A stretch of 64,000 nucleotides of DNA, from NCBI RefSeq assembly GCF_000612845.1, contig NZ_CCAT010000012.1, positions 1 through 64,000 on the forward strand, read 5' to 3'. The position numbers were made by a program, and so were the translations under genes. Positions 24,735 through 35,650 of this stretch are shown one piece after another. Source of the stretch: Clostridium ihumii AP5 (GTDB taxonomy: Bacteria > Bacillota > Clostridia > Clostridiales > Clostridiaceae). The notes under the pieces are model-generated. The model worked only from the letters and a program-made list of their open reading frames with translations, did no database searches and was not told where the DNA came from. Each line of letters starts with the position of its first letter. Positions within the stretch are counted from its first letter, which is position 1.

Positions 24735-27110
24735 TTATAAAGTCACTAAATACTTTTTCATTAAATACTTAAATATTGACTGTCTTTGTCTTACATAGTT
24801 TTCTATAAATATTATATAACTTTTTTTATCAATATTACCTATGTTTATTTGGCCATAATATTCTTTGTAACTTAGCTCTATTAATTCTTTAAGCCTTTTC
24901 TTAAGTTCTGAATTCCTTATTTCATCTAAAAATTCCAAATCAGTTGAACTTCTATTTTTAGTTATTCCTAATGTTTCTAATCTATTTATATAATAATTAT
25001 ATAACGGTATTATACTATCTGATTTTAACATCTTATTTTTTCTTACATAATATAAAACCACTTTGATTATTATATATAAAACTATTGTAAATATAATTGA
25101 TACTCTTTTAAAGATTTTCTCATAATTTAAATTATAAAAATAACTGTCATCATCATCTTCTTCAAATTGGTTAATATTTTGATGATTTTTTCTTGGTGAT
25201 ATAATATTGTTTTCTTCGTACTTACTTTCTTCCTTTTTTTCTTCTTCTATTTTATTTTCCTTTTTCCATTCAGTCGGCGTTGGTGATGGATCTAGTGGAA
25301 TCCATATATCCTTTTCTGGGTTTATTAAAATCTCACACCATGCATGTGCTTCTCCATTTGTAACAGTATAATGATCAATACCATCTTTTTTATCTTTTGA
25401 AATTTTAAATCCTTCTACATATCTTGAAGGTATTCCCGCTATTCTACACATCACTGATGTAGCCGTTGCAAAATACGTACAATACCCTTTTTTTTCTTTA
25501 AATAAAAAATAATTTAGGAATTCATCATCTTCTGGAATTTTGGAAACATCTAAACTATACGGATAATTGTTTTTTAAATACTTACTTATGGCAGTAGCTT
25601 TTCCAATAGTTGTATTTTCAAATTGTGTAATATCATTTACTAACTCATAAACATTTTCTGATAAAATAATTGGCAACTGAAGATATTTTTCGTAATCTCT
25701 TAGTACAATTGCATTACATCTAATCTTATTTTCATCTTTTTCATCATAAGCAATTATTTCTTCATCACTACTCTTTCTTGTTATAAAGTTATATGCATTT
25801 CCTTTATTATTGTTTTTTATATAACTATATAAGCCTTCATACCCCTCTGTTTTTATTGTATTTCTTATATTTTCTGGTACATTATACATAATTGTATATT
25901 GCTTTTTTATATTTTCATTACTTAAATAAGTGTCACCTTCGCTATGATAAACATCTCCAGTAGCTCCTAATATATTTATAGCTTTTTCTGGAACAAAAAA
26001 AGTATTTGTTTTGAAACTATTATTATGTGATATTTTAATGTTTTTGATATTCTTATAATCTGATAAATAATCACCTTTGTTCAAACTATTATTTTCATAC
26101 TGTTTATTTTCATTTATACTAATTAATTCATCTATATTCTTTGATTTTAACCATCGCTTTCCATCATAAGTGTATTTTATATTGCCCTTTAAATAGCAAG
26201 GAATATCCGTATCCACATTAAATACATCATCATTTTTTAACTGTATCGGCCCACCTAGCTCTTTATCTGAATTTGTGTATCCCGAACTTTTTATACTATA
26301 TGTTCCATTTAATGCATTTTCCTTGATATTTTCAATATTATTAACTCCAAATTTATTTTTAACTTTACTAATATATATATCAGTATTTATTGCTTCATAT
26401 TCTTTAGGTAATGTTGATATTGAATATATCATCACAACTGATATTACAGTAGTAAAAATCATAGTATTTTTTATACTTAAATTTATATCTATTTTTTCCT
26501 TTTTATATTTCTTAGCCATATCCATATAATTGATCAAACATATGGATATAATAAAGAAGAAAAAATATAAATCTAAATACATTATAACTGTTTTAGTATA
26601 TAGATACCAAAATGCTATTATAAAAGAAAAACTTAAAACTAATATTATTTTTTTAATTTTATTTGTTAAATATAATAATATTAACACTATACCAACTATA
26701 AATATTGCTATTACTATTTTGTATTCAATATAATCTATAGGTTTATTTTTATAAATCAAGTTGAAAAGCCTAGGTGTTTTTTTAACTATTTCATTTGTTA
26801 TAAAAGCTATTACAACTTCATAGTTTCTATAACTATATATTGCACCTGCTATTAGCATAGCTAAAATTATACCTAATTTACATTTAATTTTTTTTGCAAT
26901 TTCGTTTAAAAAATATACAAAAAATGCTAACATAACCCATTTAAAAATACTAGAAAATATAATACTATAATTGTAACTAATTTTTTCCACATTGTATGCT
27001 TTAATGATAATCTCTAAGGGAACTATTATATTTAAAAATACTAAAATTATAGTCACTATTTTATTTTTAAATTGCTCTTTATAATCATTATTTAAAATAT
27101 ACTTTTTCAA
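24735..27110 (-). CDS. Membrane protein with transglutaminase-like domain (TgpA/DUF3488 type)
   Basis: A 791-residue protein. The N-terminal 230 residues hold several membrane segments; a large extracellular part follows with a transglutaminase fold. Its catalytic Cys is in GYCTYFATATSVM (about residue 543), His in EAHAWCE and Asp in PLDPSPT (about residue 607). A further membrane helix (about 660-690) and a cytoplasmic DUF4129-like tail end the protein. Such proteins often accompany MoxR and DUF58 genes, here immediately upstream. It starts with TTG after AGCAGGTG. Likely role: modification or crosslinking of envelope proteins; the substrate is unknown. Confidence 0.85.
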   Translation of the reverse strand: MKKYILNNDYKEQFKNKIVTIILVFLNIIVPLEIIIKAYNVEKISYNYSIIFSSIFKWVMLAFFVYFLNEIAKKIKCKLGIILAMLIAGAIYSYRNYEVVIAFITNEIVKKTPRLFNLIYKNKPIDYIEYKIVIAIFIVGIVLILLYLTNKIKKIILVLSFSFIIAFWYLYTKTVIMYLDLYFFFFIISICLINYMDMAKKYKKEKIDINLSIKNTMIFTTVISVVMIYSISTLPKEYEAINTDIYISKVKNKFGVNNIENIKENALNGTYSIKSSGYTNSDKELGGPIQLKNDDVFNVDTDIPCYLKGNIKYTYDGKRWLKSKNIDELISINENKQYENNSLNKGDYLSDYKNIKNIKISHNNSFKTNTFFVPEKAINILGATGDVYHSEGDTYLSNENIKKQYTIMYNVPENIRNTIKTEGYEGLYSYIKNNNKGNAYNFITRKSSDEEIIAYDEKDENKIRCNAIVLRDYEKYLQLPIILSENVYELVNDITQFENTTIGKATAISKYLKNNYPYSLDVSKIPEDDEFLNYFLFKEKKGYCTYFATATSVMCRIAGIPSRYVEGFKISKDKKDGIDHYTVTNGEAHAWCEILINPEKDIWIPLDPSPTPTEWKKENKIEEEKKEESKYEENNIISPRKNHQNINQFEEDDDDSYFYNLNYEKIFKRVSIIFTIVLYIIIKVVLYYVRKNKMLKSDSIIPLYNYYINRLETLGITKNRSSTDLEFLDEIRNSELKKRLKELIELSYKEYYGQINIGNIDKKSYIIFIENYVRQRQSIFKYLMKKYLVTL

Positions 27111-27125
27111 GATCTACACCTGCTT

Positions 27126-28283
27126 TTAAAATTTAATTATCTTATTAAATTCATAAATTTCTATATTCATATCTTTTAATTCATTTAATATTTGACTTTC
27201 ATAAATATTTTTATCATAATAAAATATTTTTAAATTATATCCTATATTTCTTAAATAAATTATGTTATTTATATCCTCTTTCATTAATGTTAAAGTTATT
27301 ATTACAACATCTGATGAATTATTTAAATTTTTAATTTTCTTTAATATAAATTTTGAAAAACTTTCATTACTATTACTATAATTTCTTAGGAAATACTCTC
27401 CCAGAATTTGAAAATCTTCATGATTTTCTATTTTAAATACCTTTTCATAATCATTATTTATATATATATTACTTTTTATTTCTCTTTTTAATATTTGATT
27501 TAAAAAGGATAATGTAAAATCTATCATTAGCTCTTCTTCTTTTGCAGTATAATCTTTTATTTTTTCTAAACTTTCCATGTTAAGGAAAATATTGGTATCT
27601 CCCCCTGATAATTTTTCATAATTTTTTACATATAATTTATTTTCTTTAGCACTTATCTTCCAATGAATTTTCTTTATGCTATCCCCATTTGTATATTCTC
27701 TAACATCTCTTACATCACTATTATTATTTAAAAACTTTTTTTTAACTATAACTTCTTCTAACATATTACTATAACTTTTATCTATTTCATCTAACTCATA
27801 TATTTTGGGATAAACCATTATATTTTCATCATGTTCACCCTTAATGCTTATTGTACTAATATTGAAAATATCATTAATTGTTATATCTGTTTTTCCTAAA
27901 CCATATACTCCTCTTCTTATAAATCTAATTTGTTTTCTCACAAAGTAACTGCCATCTTGTTTTAAATAAAATCCATTTCCTTTATAATCATTGCACATAT
28001 GTTCAAAAAAGGAACTTTTAACTTTAACATATGGTAATGGTATAAAACTATCATTTTTAACTATCAATTTAATTTCTTCATTATCTCCTACTATAAAACT
28101 TTTTTTTAATATTCTAAAGTTACAATATACATATTTTGTACATATATAAAAATATATAACTTCTACAATTCCTACTAAAAATAATATATAAAAAATATAG
28201 TATGGAAAGTTTCCACCTGATAACTTTGCATATATAAAAGATACTATTAACATAAAAATATATATTAATTTGAACTTAATCAT
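27126..28283 (-). CDS. DUF58 membrane-anchored protein
   Basis: A 385-residue protein with two N-terminal membrane helices, then the DUF58 core (REYTNGDSIKKIHWKISAKENKLYV), which has a von Willebrand A-like fold. DUF58 proteins are partners of MoxR ATPases. It overlaps the moxR gene by 8 bases and is followed 15 bases later by the transglutaminase gene. AGGTG precedes the ATG. Confidence 0.88.
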   Translation of the reverse strand: MIKFKLIYIFMLIVSFIYAKLSGGNFPYYIFYILFLVGIVEVIYFYICTKYVYCNFRILKKSFIVGDNEEIKLIVKNDSFIPLPYVKVKSSFFEHMCNDYKGNGFYLKQDGSYFVRKQIRFIRRGVYGLGKTDITINDIFNISTISIKGEHDENIMVYPKIYELDEIDKSYSNMLEEVIVKKKFLNNNSDVRDVREYTNGDSIKKIHWKISAKENKLYVKNYEKLSGGDTNIFLNMESLEKIKDYTAKEEELMIDFTLSFLNQILKREIKSNIYINNDYEKVFKIENHEDFQILGEYFLRNYSNSNESFSKFILKKIKNLNNSSDVVIITLTLMKEDINNIIYLRNIGYNLKIFYYDKNIYESQILNELKDMNIEIYEFNKIIKF

Positions 28284-29226
28284 TTTGTTTCACCTTAGGA
28301 ACAGGTATTATTTTCAATATATCATCAACTACATTTGCTTCTGTTAATCTTTCCGCTTTACTTTTAGGTGTTAATATAATTCTATGACATAATACTATCT
28401 TTGCATTTTCTTTTATATCTTCTGGAATAACATAATCTCTCCCCTTTATAAATGCAGTGGCTTGAGATATTTTTTGGAATGCCAATGATGCTCTTACACT
28501 TGCCCCTAAAGCTAATGCTTTATTGTTTCTAGTTGCTTCCACTATTCTAATAATGTACTTTATTAAGTCATCATTTATTTTTACTTTTTTTACTTTATTC
28601 TGAAGTTCTAATATTTCTTCTTTAGTTGATATACTTTGTATTTTATCAATTGGTGAGAATTCTCTGTATTCTTTTAATATGTTAAATTCATAGTCACTAC
28701 TTGGATAACCTATATTGACTTTTATCATAAATCTATCCAATTGTGCTTCTGGCAATTGAAATGTACCTTCATACTCAATTGGATTCTGTGTTGCCATAAC
28801 TATAAATGGTTTATCCAATTCATAAGTTGTCCCACTTTCTGAAACTTGATTTTCCTCCATGGCCTCTAATAATGCTGATTGTGTTTTAGGTGTGGTTCTA
28901 TTTATTTCATCTGCTAAAAGTACATTGGAAAAAACTGAACCCTTTTTGAATTCAAATTTTTCTAATTTATTATTATATATGGATACCCCTATTATATCTG
29001 AAGGTAACAAATCTGGTGTACATTGAACTCTACTATAAGATAATCCCAATGTTTTAGTTAATGCTTTTATAATCATTGTTTTCCCTACACCTGGTATGTC
29101 CTCTATAAGTATATGCCCACCTGCAATTACACCTTTTATTATATTTAAAATTTCTTTTTCTTTTCCAAATATAACTTTGCTTACATTTTCATTAATTTCT
29201 TTTATTAAGTGGTTTTGATCATTCAT
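28276..29226 (-). CDS. MoxR-family AAA+ ATPase
   Basis: A 316-residue AAA+ ATPase. Walker A is EDIPGVGKTMIIKAL, Walker B LLADEINRTTPK, followed by the conserved QSALLEAMEE and ATQNPIEYEGTFQLPEAQLDRF. MoxR proteins act as chaperones for metal insertion or complex assembly on von Willebrand A proteins. The frame is open to 29250, but GGGGGA lies before the ATG at 29226. It heads a three-gene operon. Confidence 0.93.
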   Translation of the reverse strand: MNDQNHLIKEINENVSKVIFGKEKEILNIIKGVIAGGHILIEDIPGVGKTMIIKALTKTLGLSYSRVQCTPDLLPSDIIGVSIYNNKLEKFEFKKGSVFSNVLLADEINRTTPKTQSALLEAMEENQVSESGTTYELDKPFIVMATQNPIEYEGTFQLPEAQLDRFMIKVNIGYPSSDYEFNILKEYREFSPIDKIQSISTKEEILELQNKVKKVKINDDLIKYIIRIVEATRNNKALALGASVRASLAFQKISQATAFIKGRDYVIPEDIKENAKIVLCHRIILTPKSKAERLTEANVVDDILKIIPVPKVKQND

Positions 29227-29283
29227 AAGTAATCCCCCTTTTTTACCCATTTATTGTAATTTTATCATATTGTATAAAAAAAA

Positions 29284-29315
29284 AAGATAATAAAAACATT
29301 TGTTTTTATTATCTT
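29284..29315 (-). terminator. Terminator of the 164-residue membrane protein gene
   Basis: A 15-bp stem (AAGATAATAAAAACA / TGTTTTTATTATCTT) with a two-base loop, then ten T residues on the minus strand. Confidence 0.85.
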
Positions 29316-29344
29316 AAAACTTTATTAACACTATATTAATATAT

Positions 29345-29839
29345 TTATTTAGATACAACTGCTTGTGTATCATTATTTATTTCACTTTCTTTAGCTTTTT
29401 CTAAAGTTCCCTTAATTAACTCTGGAAATCCTGATGCAAAAATTAACGTTCTATCTCCTTGCTCTTCCATAACCTTTATTACAATATACTTCTTAGAAAC
29501 AATATTTTTATCATTAAAATTGTGAGTAGTTTTTATTTTGTGATATTTAACTTCACTTAATAACTCTTCTTGCTGATATATCTTTACATCTTTTATTCTT
29601 CTTAACTTTATTTTTTCAACTTTACCTTTATTTTTAAATTCTAAAGAAAAAGTATGAAAATATACTGTTATAGTTACATCATCTGTCCCACTTAAATCTT
29701 CATAACCATCTAAATATAACAAATCTTTACTTTTAAATTGAATCCCCTTTTTCTTATCCATTTCAATAGATATTTTACACCAAATCATGATTCCTATTAA
29801 TAATGCTAAAATAGCTGAAACAATCCATACTATAATCAT
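29345..29839 (-). CDS. Uncharacterised single-span membrane protein
   Basis: A 164-residue protein with one N-terminal membrane helix (MIIVWIVSAILALLIGIMIW) and a soluble domain of alternating beta strands (VTITVYFHTFSLEF, IKLRRIKDVKIY, KKYIVIKV). The pattern resembles PH-like domains, but I cannot assign a family. AAGGAG precedes the ATG. It has its own terminator and lies between vanW and moxR. Confidence 0.6.
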   Translation of the reverse strand: MIIVWIVSAILALLIGIMIWCKISIEMDKKKGIQFKSKDLLYLDGYEDLSGTDDVTITVYFHTFSLEFKNKGKVEKIKLRRIKDVKIYQQEELLSEVKYHKIKTTHNFNDKNIVSKKYIVIKVMEEQGDRTLIFASGFPELIKGTLEKAKESEINNDTQAVVSK

Positions 29840-29950
29840 AAAACTAATACTCCTTTTTAAATCATCTTGTTAATACTTTATTAATATTTTATTAATATTT
29901 TCAATTATATCATAATTTCAACTTTTAACAAATAATCTAAAAAAATTTTA

Positions 29951-31285
29951 TTATATTCCTACAATTACAATATTATTTACAGCTTTATATATATCCTTTG
30001 CTACTATTTTTTTTTCTATCATTTTTCCATCCTTATATAAAACTCTATAAGTATTAACTACATATCCAATTTTGCCCTCTTTTTCTACTAATCTTTGGCC
30101 TTTACTTATAGCTCTACTATACTTAATTGTATCTTTTGGCTTTAAAATTTCTTCTATTTCACTTTCTATTTGATATCTTTTTAAATTTATCGATGTATCT
30201 GAATATATTTGAAATCCTACATAGTTATCCTGAACCTGTCCTCTTATATATATAGGTACCTCTAATGTATTTTTAAATTTAAAATCTATAGCACCATAAT
30301 TCACCGTAGCATCTTGACCTAATGGAACATAATTTATCTTTTTACTATGTGGTTTTCTTTCTATAACCTCTATATCAGTCTTTAATATAGCATTATATAA
30401 TGTTGATGATACTTGACATATTCCTCCCCCTACATCATCTACATATTGATTTCCTAATATTACATGTGCCCTTTTATATCCCTTACTTTCTGTTCTAACC
30501 CCAACTACATCATTAAAACTAAATATTTCATTTGGCATAACAACATAACTATCTACTGCTTTTGTCGCTAATTTTATATTTGTTCTTCTTTGTTCTGAAG
30601 AATTTTGTAAACTAGTTGAAAAACTACATATTACTCCATTTATCTTACTTAAATTTTGCTTCCTTTTTTCTGGTATCCATTGTTCTAGCTCACATTGAAT
30701 TCTAATAATTTCTTCATTAATATTTTTATTTATTGACTTTTCTAATTGACTTTTTAAACTTTCATTATTTATTCTAACTCCATTTTCTTCATCTGTTATT
30801 GTAAATGATCCATTACTTTCTAATGTCATTTTACTTTCTATTGGCTTTATATTTACATCTCCTTCTATATAATAAATAACTCCATCCACTGCCTCATTGT
30901 TATACGTTAAGTTAATTTCTATATTTATTTTTTTAGGAAATAAAATCATGTAAAGTTTTTTTATAAAATTTTCTTTTTCCCCAATATTAATTGCATCTTC
31001 AATAGCTCTTTGTGTATCAAACTTTACTCCTAATTCCTCATAACTTGTTTTAAATAACTTATCTTCAACTCTTATTTCTATTTTTTTATTTGATATGTTT
31101 TTTTCAAATTCATGATGTAATTTTTCTTTGGCTTCCTCTATTTTTAAATTTGATACTTTTATATTTTCTATGTATATTTTAGGATATATCCTTGTACTAT
31201 ATTTATAAACTAATGTAATTGATATGATTACAATTCCCAAAGCTAAAATTAACATTTTAAATCCAATCTTTTTTAATTTTTTCAT
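29951..31285 (-). CDS. VanW family protein
   Basis: A 444-residue exported protein with an N-terminal membrane anchor (residues 10-30), a peptidoglycan-binding-like region (about 40-200) and a VanW domain (about 220-380). VanW hallmarks are MPNEIFSFNDVVGVRTESKG, GGGICQVSSTLYNA and ERKPHSKKINYVPLGQDATV. VanW is named for vancomycin resistance clusters, but most clostridial copies are unlinked to resistance, and no van genes are near. A cell envelope role is likely. GGGGGA precedes the ATG. Confidence 0.9.
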   Translation of the reverse strand: MKKLKKIGFKMLILALGIVIISITLVYKYSTRIYPKIYIENIKVSNLKIEEAKEKLHHEFEKNISNKKIEIRVEDKLFKTSYEELGVKFDTQRAIEDAINIGEKENFIKKLYMILFPKKINIEINLTYNNEAVDGVIYYIEGDVNIKPIESKMTLESNGSFTITDEENGVRINNESLKSQLEKSINKNINEEIIRIQCELEQWIPEKRKQNLSKINGVICSFSTSLQNSSEQRRTNIKLATKAVDSYVVMPNEIFSFNDVVGVRTESKGYKRAHVILGNQYVDDVGGGICQVSSTLYNAILKTDIEVIERKPHSKKINYVPLGQDATVNYGAIDFKFKNTLEVPIYIRGQVQDNYVGFQIYSDTSINLKRYQIESEIEEILKPKDTIKYSRAISKGQRLVEKEGKIGYVVNTYRVLYKDGKMIEKKIVAKDIYKAVNNIVIVGI

Positions 31286-31568
31286 TAAGTTTTTCCCCCA
31301 TATATCATTTTAAAATTTATTAAATTATTATGCTTAATACTTCTAGCTTGTCTTTATATTTATATTACTTAGGATTCAATATTAAAACTAAATTTTATAG
31401 AACATTAAATTTTTACAAACTTCATTGAAATTGTTTTCATTTAGTGAATTTTTTACTAGATTTTATTTGTTTATTATGTTAATATTTAAATTGATGAAAA
31501 TATATGAATATTTTAGAATTTATTTCTATTATGTATTTTCAAAATCATTATATATAAGAGGTGGAATT

Positions 31569-32612
31569 ATGTATAACATAGATTGCATAAAAAACTATTT
31601 AAATAATATATTAACAATACCAAGTCCAACTGGTTATTCAAAGAAAATAATGCCTTACATTGCTAGTGAATTAGATAAACTAGGAATAGAATATCATTTC
31701 ACAAACAAAGGTGCTTTAGTTGCTACAATTAAAGGTAAAAATGATGAATATCAAAAAACTTTATCTGCACACGTTGATACTTTAGGTGCAATGGTAACTG
31801 GAATAAAAGGTACTGGTAGACTTTCCCTTACTCAACTTGGTGGTTTTATGATGAACTCAGTTGAAGGAGAAAATTGTATAGTTGAATGTGTTAATGGCAA
31901 AAGTTTTGAAGGAACAATTCAAACAATAAAACCATCTGTTCACATAAGTGGAGCTGAAGCAAGAGACCTTAAAAGAACAGCTGAAAATTATGAAGTTGTT
32001 TTAGATGAAAAAGTTTCATCTAAAGAAGATGTTGAAGCTTTAGGAATTAATGTTGGAGATTTTATTTGTTTTGATACTAGAACTAGATTTACTGAAAGTG
32101 GTTTCATAAAATCAAGACACCTTGATGATAAAGCTAGTGTTGGTATGCTTTTATATTCTCTAAAATATATAGTAGAAAACAAAATAGAACTTCCTCATAC
32201 AATAAATGTATTTATAAGTAATTATGAAGAAATAGGACATGGTGCATGCTCTGGTATTCCTGTTAATACAAAAGAGTTTGTAGCTGTTGATATGGGATGT
32301 CCTGGACTTGATCAAAATTCAACAGAATATGCTTGCTGTATAGCAGCTAAAGATTCTTCTGGTCCATATGATTTAGATTTAAGAGTTAGACTTACAGAGC
32401 TTTGTAAAGCTAATAATATAGAATATAGAATAGACACATATCCTAGTTATGGTTCTGATGCTTCTGCAGCACTTAGAGCTGGATACGATGTTAAAACAGC
32501 TTTAATTGGAGCTGGAATATTTGCATCTCACGGATATGAAAGAACACATACTGATTCAGTATTAGCAACTGTAGACTTAATAATCAAGTATGTTCAAGAA
32601 GCAGTTAAATAA
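31569..32612 (+). CDS. M42 family glutamyl-type aminopeptidase
   Basis: A 347-residue cytosolic metallopeptidase. Metal ligands of the family are visible: His in SAHVDTLGAMV, Asp in SRHLDDKASVG, the Glu pair in NYEEIGHGA, Asp in AVDMGCPG and His in IFASHGYERTH. M42 enzymes assemble into large tetrahedral particles that trim peptides, useful for an amino-acid fermenter. The open frame extends to 31425, but AGAGGTGG precedes the ATG at 31569. Confidence 0.92.
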   Translation: MYNIDCIKNYLNNILTIPSPTGYSKKIMPYIASELDKLGIEYHFTNKGALVATIKGKNDEYQKTLSAHVDTLGAMVTGIKGTGRLSLTQLGGFMMNSVEGENCIVECVNGKSFEGTIQTIKPSVHISGAEARDLKRTAENYEVVLDEKVSSKEDVEALGINVGDFICFDTRTRFTESGFIKSRHLDDKASVGMLLYSLKYIVENKIELPHTINVFISNYEEIGHGACSGIPVNTKEFVAVDMGCPGLDQNSTEYACCIAAKDSSGPYDLDLRVRLTELCKANNIEYRIDTYPSYGSDASAALRAGYDVKTALIGAGIFASHGYERTHTDSVLATVDLIIKYVQEAVK

Positions 32613-32637
32613 ACCTTAACTATATATATTTTTATAA

Positions 32638-32669
32638 AAAGTCCATACTTTAAATAGTATGGATTTTTT
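32638..32669 (+). terminator. Terminator of the M42 peptidase gene
   Basis: An 8-bp stem TCCATACT / AGTATGGA flanked by A and T runs, followed by TTTTTTATTTTT. Confidence 0.8.
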
Positions 32670-32775
32670 ATTTTTGTGTTTATAATTACATTTATTGTTA
32701 TTTATATTTCTTTTTCATTATGTTAAGATGAATAGATGTCTTATGTTTAAGAATTAGAAATTAATTTATTAATTA

Positions 32776-32940
32776 TTAGTTCCAAAACTTGGATACCCTT
32801 AAGAGTGAAACTAGCTCGGAATCATTTTATAACAAGCATTTCTTTTGAAAGCAATATATTTACAGCTAAAAGAATAGTTTTGAATTCGAGCTTGTTTCCC
32901 TATAAGCATATAAAATATTACCCTAGAACCCTATAAATTT
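32776..32940 (+). other. Structured leader or repeat before the radical SAM gene
   Basis: The leader contains a local palindrome GTTCCAAAACTTGGATAC and a wider imperfect inverted repeat (AGCTCGGAATCATTTT against GAATTCGAGCT on the other side, about 70 bases apart), and ends GAACCCTATAAAT, resembling the edge of the 85-bp repeat found elsewhere. It matches no riboswitch class I know. It could be an eroded repeat or a cis-regulatory leader. Confidence 0.4.
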
Positions 32941-32958
32941 AAAATTTGGAGGTTTTTT

Positions 32959-34914
32959 ATGATAGTAAATAATCAATTTTTACCTATAAGTAAAGATGAT
33001 ATGAAAAAACGTGATATAGATCAGTTAGATTTTATAATTATAACTGGAGATGCATATATAGATCACCCTTCTTTTGGTACTGCCATAATTGGTAGACTTT
33101 TAGAATCAGAAGGATATACTGTTGGTGTTATAGCTCAACCTAACTGGCATTCTGTCGATGATTTTAGAAAACTTGGTGAACCTCGTCTTGGTTTTTTAAT
33201 TAACTCAGGAAATATTGACTCAATGGTTAACCATTATACTGCAGCTAAGAAAAAAAGAAGTGATGATTTTTACTCACCTGGTGGAAAATCAGGATATAGA
33301 CCAAATAGAGCTGTAATTGTATATTCCAATAGAGCAAGAGAAGCTTATAAAAATGTACCTATAATAATTGGAGGTATTGAAGCTAGTCTTAGAAGATTTT
33401 CTCACTACGATTATTGGGATGACAAAGTAAGAAAAAGTATTTTATTAGATTCTAAAGCTGATCTTCTAATTTATGGTATGGGTGAAAATCCAATTATAGA
33501 GGTTGCTAAATTTTTAAGTTATGGCAGTTCTATAGATAGACTTCATCATGTTAGAGGTACTTGTTATCTTACTAATGATATTTCTAAATTAAATGATTAC
33601 ATAATACTTCCATCATTTGAAGATGTTTCAAATGATAAGAAAGCCTATGCTGAGAGTTATAAACTTTATTCAAAGGAACAAGATTATGTTTGGGGTAAAA
33701 CAATAGTAGAACCTTGCAACGATAAATATGTAGTTCAAAATCCACCACAAAAACCATTATCAGAAGCTGAAATGGATAGAGTTTATAACTTACCATATGC
33801 TAGAACGTATCATCCAATTTACGAAGCACTTGGCGGAATTCCAGCTATAAATGAAGTCAAATTTTCAATTACAAGCCACAGAGGTTGTTTTGGAAGTTGT
33901 TCATTTTGTGCATTAACTTATCACCAAGGAAGAGTTATTCAAAATAGAAGTCAAAATTCAATAATAGAAGAAGCTAAAATTTTAACTAATGATAAAGATT
34001 TTAAAGGATACATACATGATATAGGTGGTCCTACTGCAAACTTTAGACATAGAGCTTGTAAAAAGCAAATTGAACATGGTGTTTGTAAAAATAGACAGTG
34101 TATGTTCCCTACACCATGTAAAAATCTTATAGTTGATCATAGTGAATACTTAAGCTTATTAAAAAAGGTTAGAACTTTACCTAAAGTAAAAAAAGTATTT
34201 ATTCGTTCTGGTATTCGTTATGACTATTTAATGGAAGATAAAAATCCAAAATTTTTCCATGAACTTTGTGAACATCATATCAGCGGACAGCTAAAAGTAG
34301 CCCCTGAACATGTAAGTGATAAAGTTCTTGCACAAATGGGAAAACCTAAAAGACAAGTCTATGACAATTTCAAGAAAAAATATGCTGATATAAACAAGAA
34401 ATTGGGGAAAAATCAATTTGTAGTTCCATATCTTATGTCTAGTCATCCTGGTAGTAGTTTAAATGAAGCTGTTGAACTTGCTGAGTACATAAAAACTATG
34501 GGACATATGCCTGAACAAGTACAAGATTTTTATCCTACTCCTGGAAGTCTTTCAACAACTATTTATTATACTGGAATAAATCCAATAACTAATGAACAAG
34601 TTTATGTTCCTAAATCTCAAAAAGAAAAAAGCATGCAAAGAGCTCTATTACAATTTAGCAATGCTGATAATCATACACTTGTAAAAAATGCTCTGATTTG
34701 TGCTAAAAGAGAAGATTTAATAGGTTTTTCACCAAATTGTTTAATTGGACCTAGACCAATTAAACACAAAGGTTATCAAGGTAAAAAGGTAAAAGATGTT
34801 TCTAAGGATACTACATCTAAAAATGAATCTATTAAAAAAACTAAATCTAGTAACAATAAAAATAATAAAAAAACTTCTACTAAGACTTTTTCTAAAAATA
34901 GTAGAAGAAGATAA
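32959..34914 (+). CDS. YgiQ-family radical SAM protein
   Basis: A 651-residue YgiQ protein. The N-terminal part ([20 protein letters not shown]) is the YgiQ-specific domain; the radical SAM cluster motif is [14 protein letters not shown] (CxxxCxxC, about residues 310-325). Further Cys ([13 protein letters not shown]) and [15 protein letters not shown] are family features. The C-terminus is a long Lys/Ser/Asn-rich tail, probably disordered. The reaction is unknown. GGAGG precedes the ATG. Confidence 0.9.
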   Translation: MIVNNQFLPISKDDMKKRDIDQLDFIIITGDAYIDHPSFGTAIIGRLLESEGYTVGVIAQPNWHSVDDFRKLGEPRLGFLINSGNIDSMVNHYTAAKKKRSDDFYSPGGKSGYRPNRAVIVYSNRAREAYKNVPIIIGGIEASLRRFSHYDYWDDKVRKSILLDSKADLLIYGMGENPIIEVAKFLSYGSSIDRLHHVRGTCYLTNDISKLNDYIILPSFEDVSNDKKAYAESYKLYSKEQDYVWGKTIVEPCNDKYVVQNPPQKPLSEAEMDRVYNLPYARTYHPIYEALGGIPAINEVKFSITSHRGCFGSCSFCALTYHQGRVIQNRSQNSIIEEAKILTNDKDFKGYIHDIGGPTANFRHRACKKQIEHGVCKNRQCMFPTPCKNLIVDHSEYLSLLKKVRTLPKVKKVFIRSGIRYDYLMEDKNPKFFHELCEHHISGQLKVAPEHVSDKVLAQMGKPKRQVYDNFKKKYADINKKLGKNQFVVPYLMSSHPGSSLNEAVELAEYIKTMGHMPEQVQDFYPTPGSLSTTIYYTGINPITNEQVYVPKSQKEKSMQRALLQFSNADNHTLVKNALICAKREDLIGFSPNCLIGPRPIKHKGYQGKKVKDVSKDTTSKNESIKKTKSSNNKNNKKTSTKTFSKNSRRR

Positions 34915-34921
34915 TAAAATA

Positions 34922-34961
34922 GTCATATAAAAGTAGTGCTTAACAACTGCTTTTATATGAC
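34922..34961. terminator. Bidirectional terminator between convergent genes
   Basis: A 16-bp stem GTCATATAAAAGTAGT / ACTGCTTTTATATGAC with near-perfect pairing between ygiQ and the convergent membrane protein gene, with T residues on the plus side. Confidence 0.7.
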
Positions 34962-34987
34962 ATTTCTTATTTAAATTTAATTTTAAA

Positions 34988-35650
34988 CTATTTAGTTAAG
35001 ATTATACTTTTCTTCTTAAATTGTCTTAATGAATATACTAATGTTAGAATCCATAATATTTCACCTAAAATTTTCACTCCAAATAAATTCACACCCAATA
35101 AACTTATTAGAATTGTTAATACTGTTAAACTTGCTGAAAGTATCATAAGTGCTAATCCTAGTTTATTAGAGTACTTATAACCTAAAGCCTTCATAGCTAA
35201 TATTAAATATATTGTATTTACAACTTCTAATATTAAGTATAATCCATAATCTTCTCTTAAAATTATGACATATCCATATATATCTGACAGCATTGTATTA
35301 ACAGGCGACTTTAATGTTACAAAAATATAAAATAAACTAAATATTAATACTATAGAATAGAAATAATTCAGCTTTATCTTTTCATTTCTATATAGCATAT
35401 ATATAGTTATAAATCCTATTATAGGCAAATAAACTATTTCTAAAAAAATTATAGGTTTTAAAAGATATAAATACAAAGGTTTTTTATTTATAAATAATAT
35501 AAATAATGAAATGTACCTAAATAGAACTAAAATTAATGTACCAATTGTTATATGTTTTATCTTTTTAGGTGCATAACTAAAGGCTGTAGTTACTCCTTCA
35601 TACAAAAGTAATACCATCAGAAATATTCCTAATAAATATATATAATCCAA
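34988..35650 (-). CDS. Uncharacterised polytopic membrane protein
   Basis: A 220-residue protein with about seven predicted membrane helices and few charged loops (YLLGIFLMVLLLYEGVT at the start, RQFKKKS at the end). I do not recognise a family; the topology resembles small sensor-type membrane domains without any attached output domain. The best start is a TTG at 35650 with GGGGGG 6 bases upstream; an ATG at 35674 has no good ribosome site. Confidence 0.6.
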   Translation of the reverse strand: MDYIYLLGIFLMVLLLYEGVTTAFSYAPKKIKHITIGTLILVLFRYISLFILFINKKPLYLYLLKPIIFLEIVYLPIIGFITIYMLYRNEKIKLNYFYSIVLIFSLFYIFVTLKSPVNTMLSDIYGYVIILREDYGLYLILEVVNTIYLILAMKALGYKYSNKLGLALMILSASLTVLTILISLLGVNLFGVKILGEILWILTLVYSLRQFKKKSIILTK

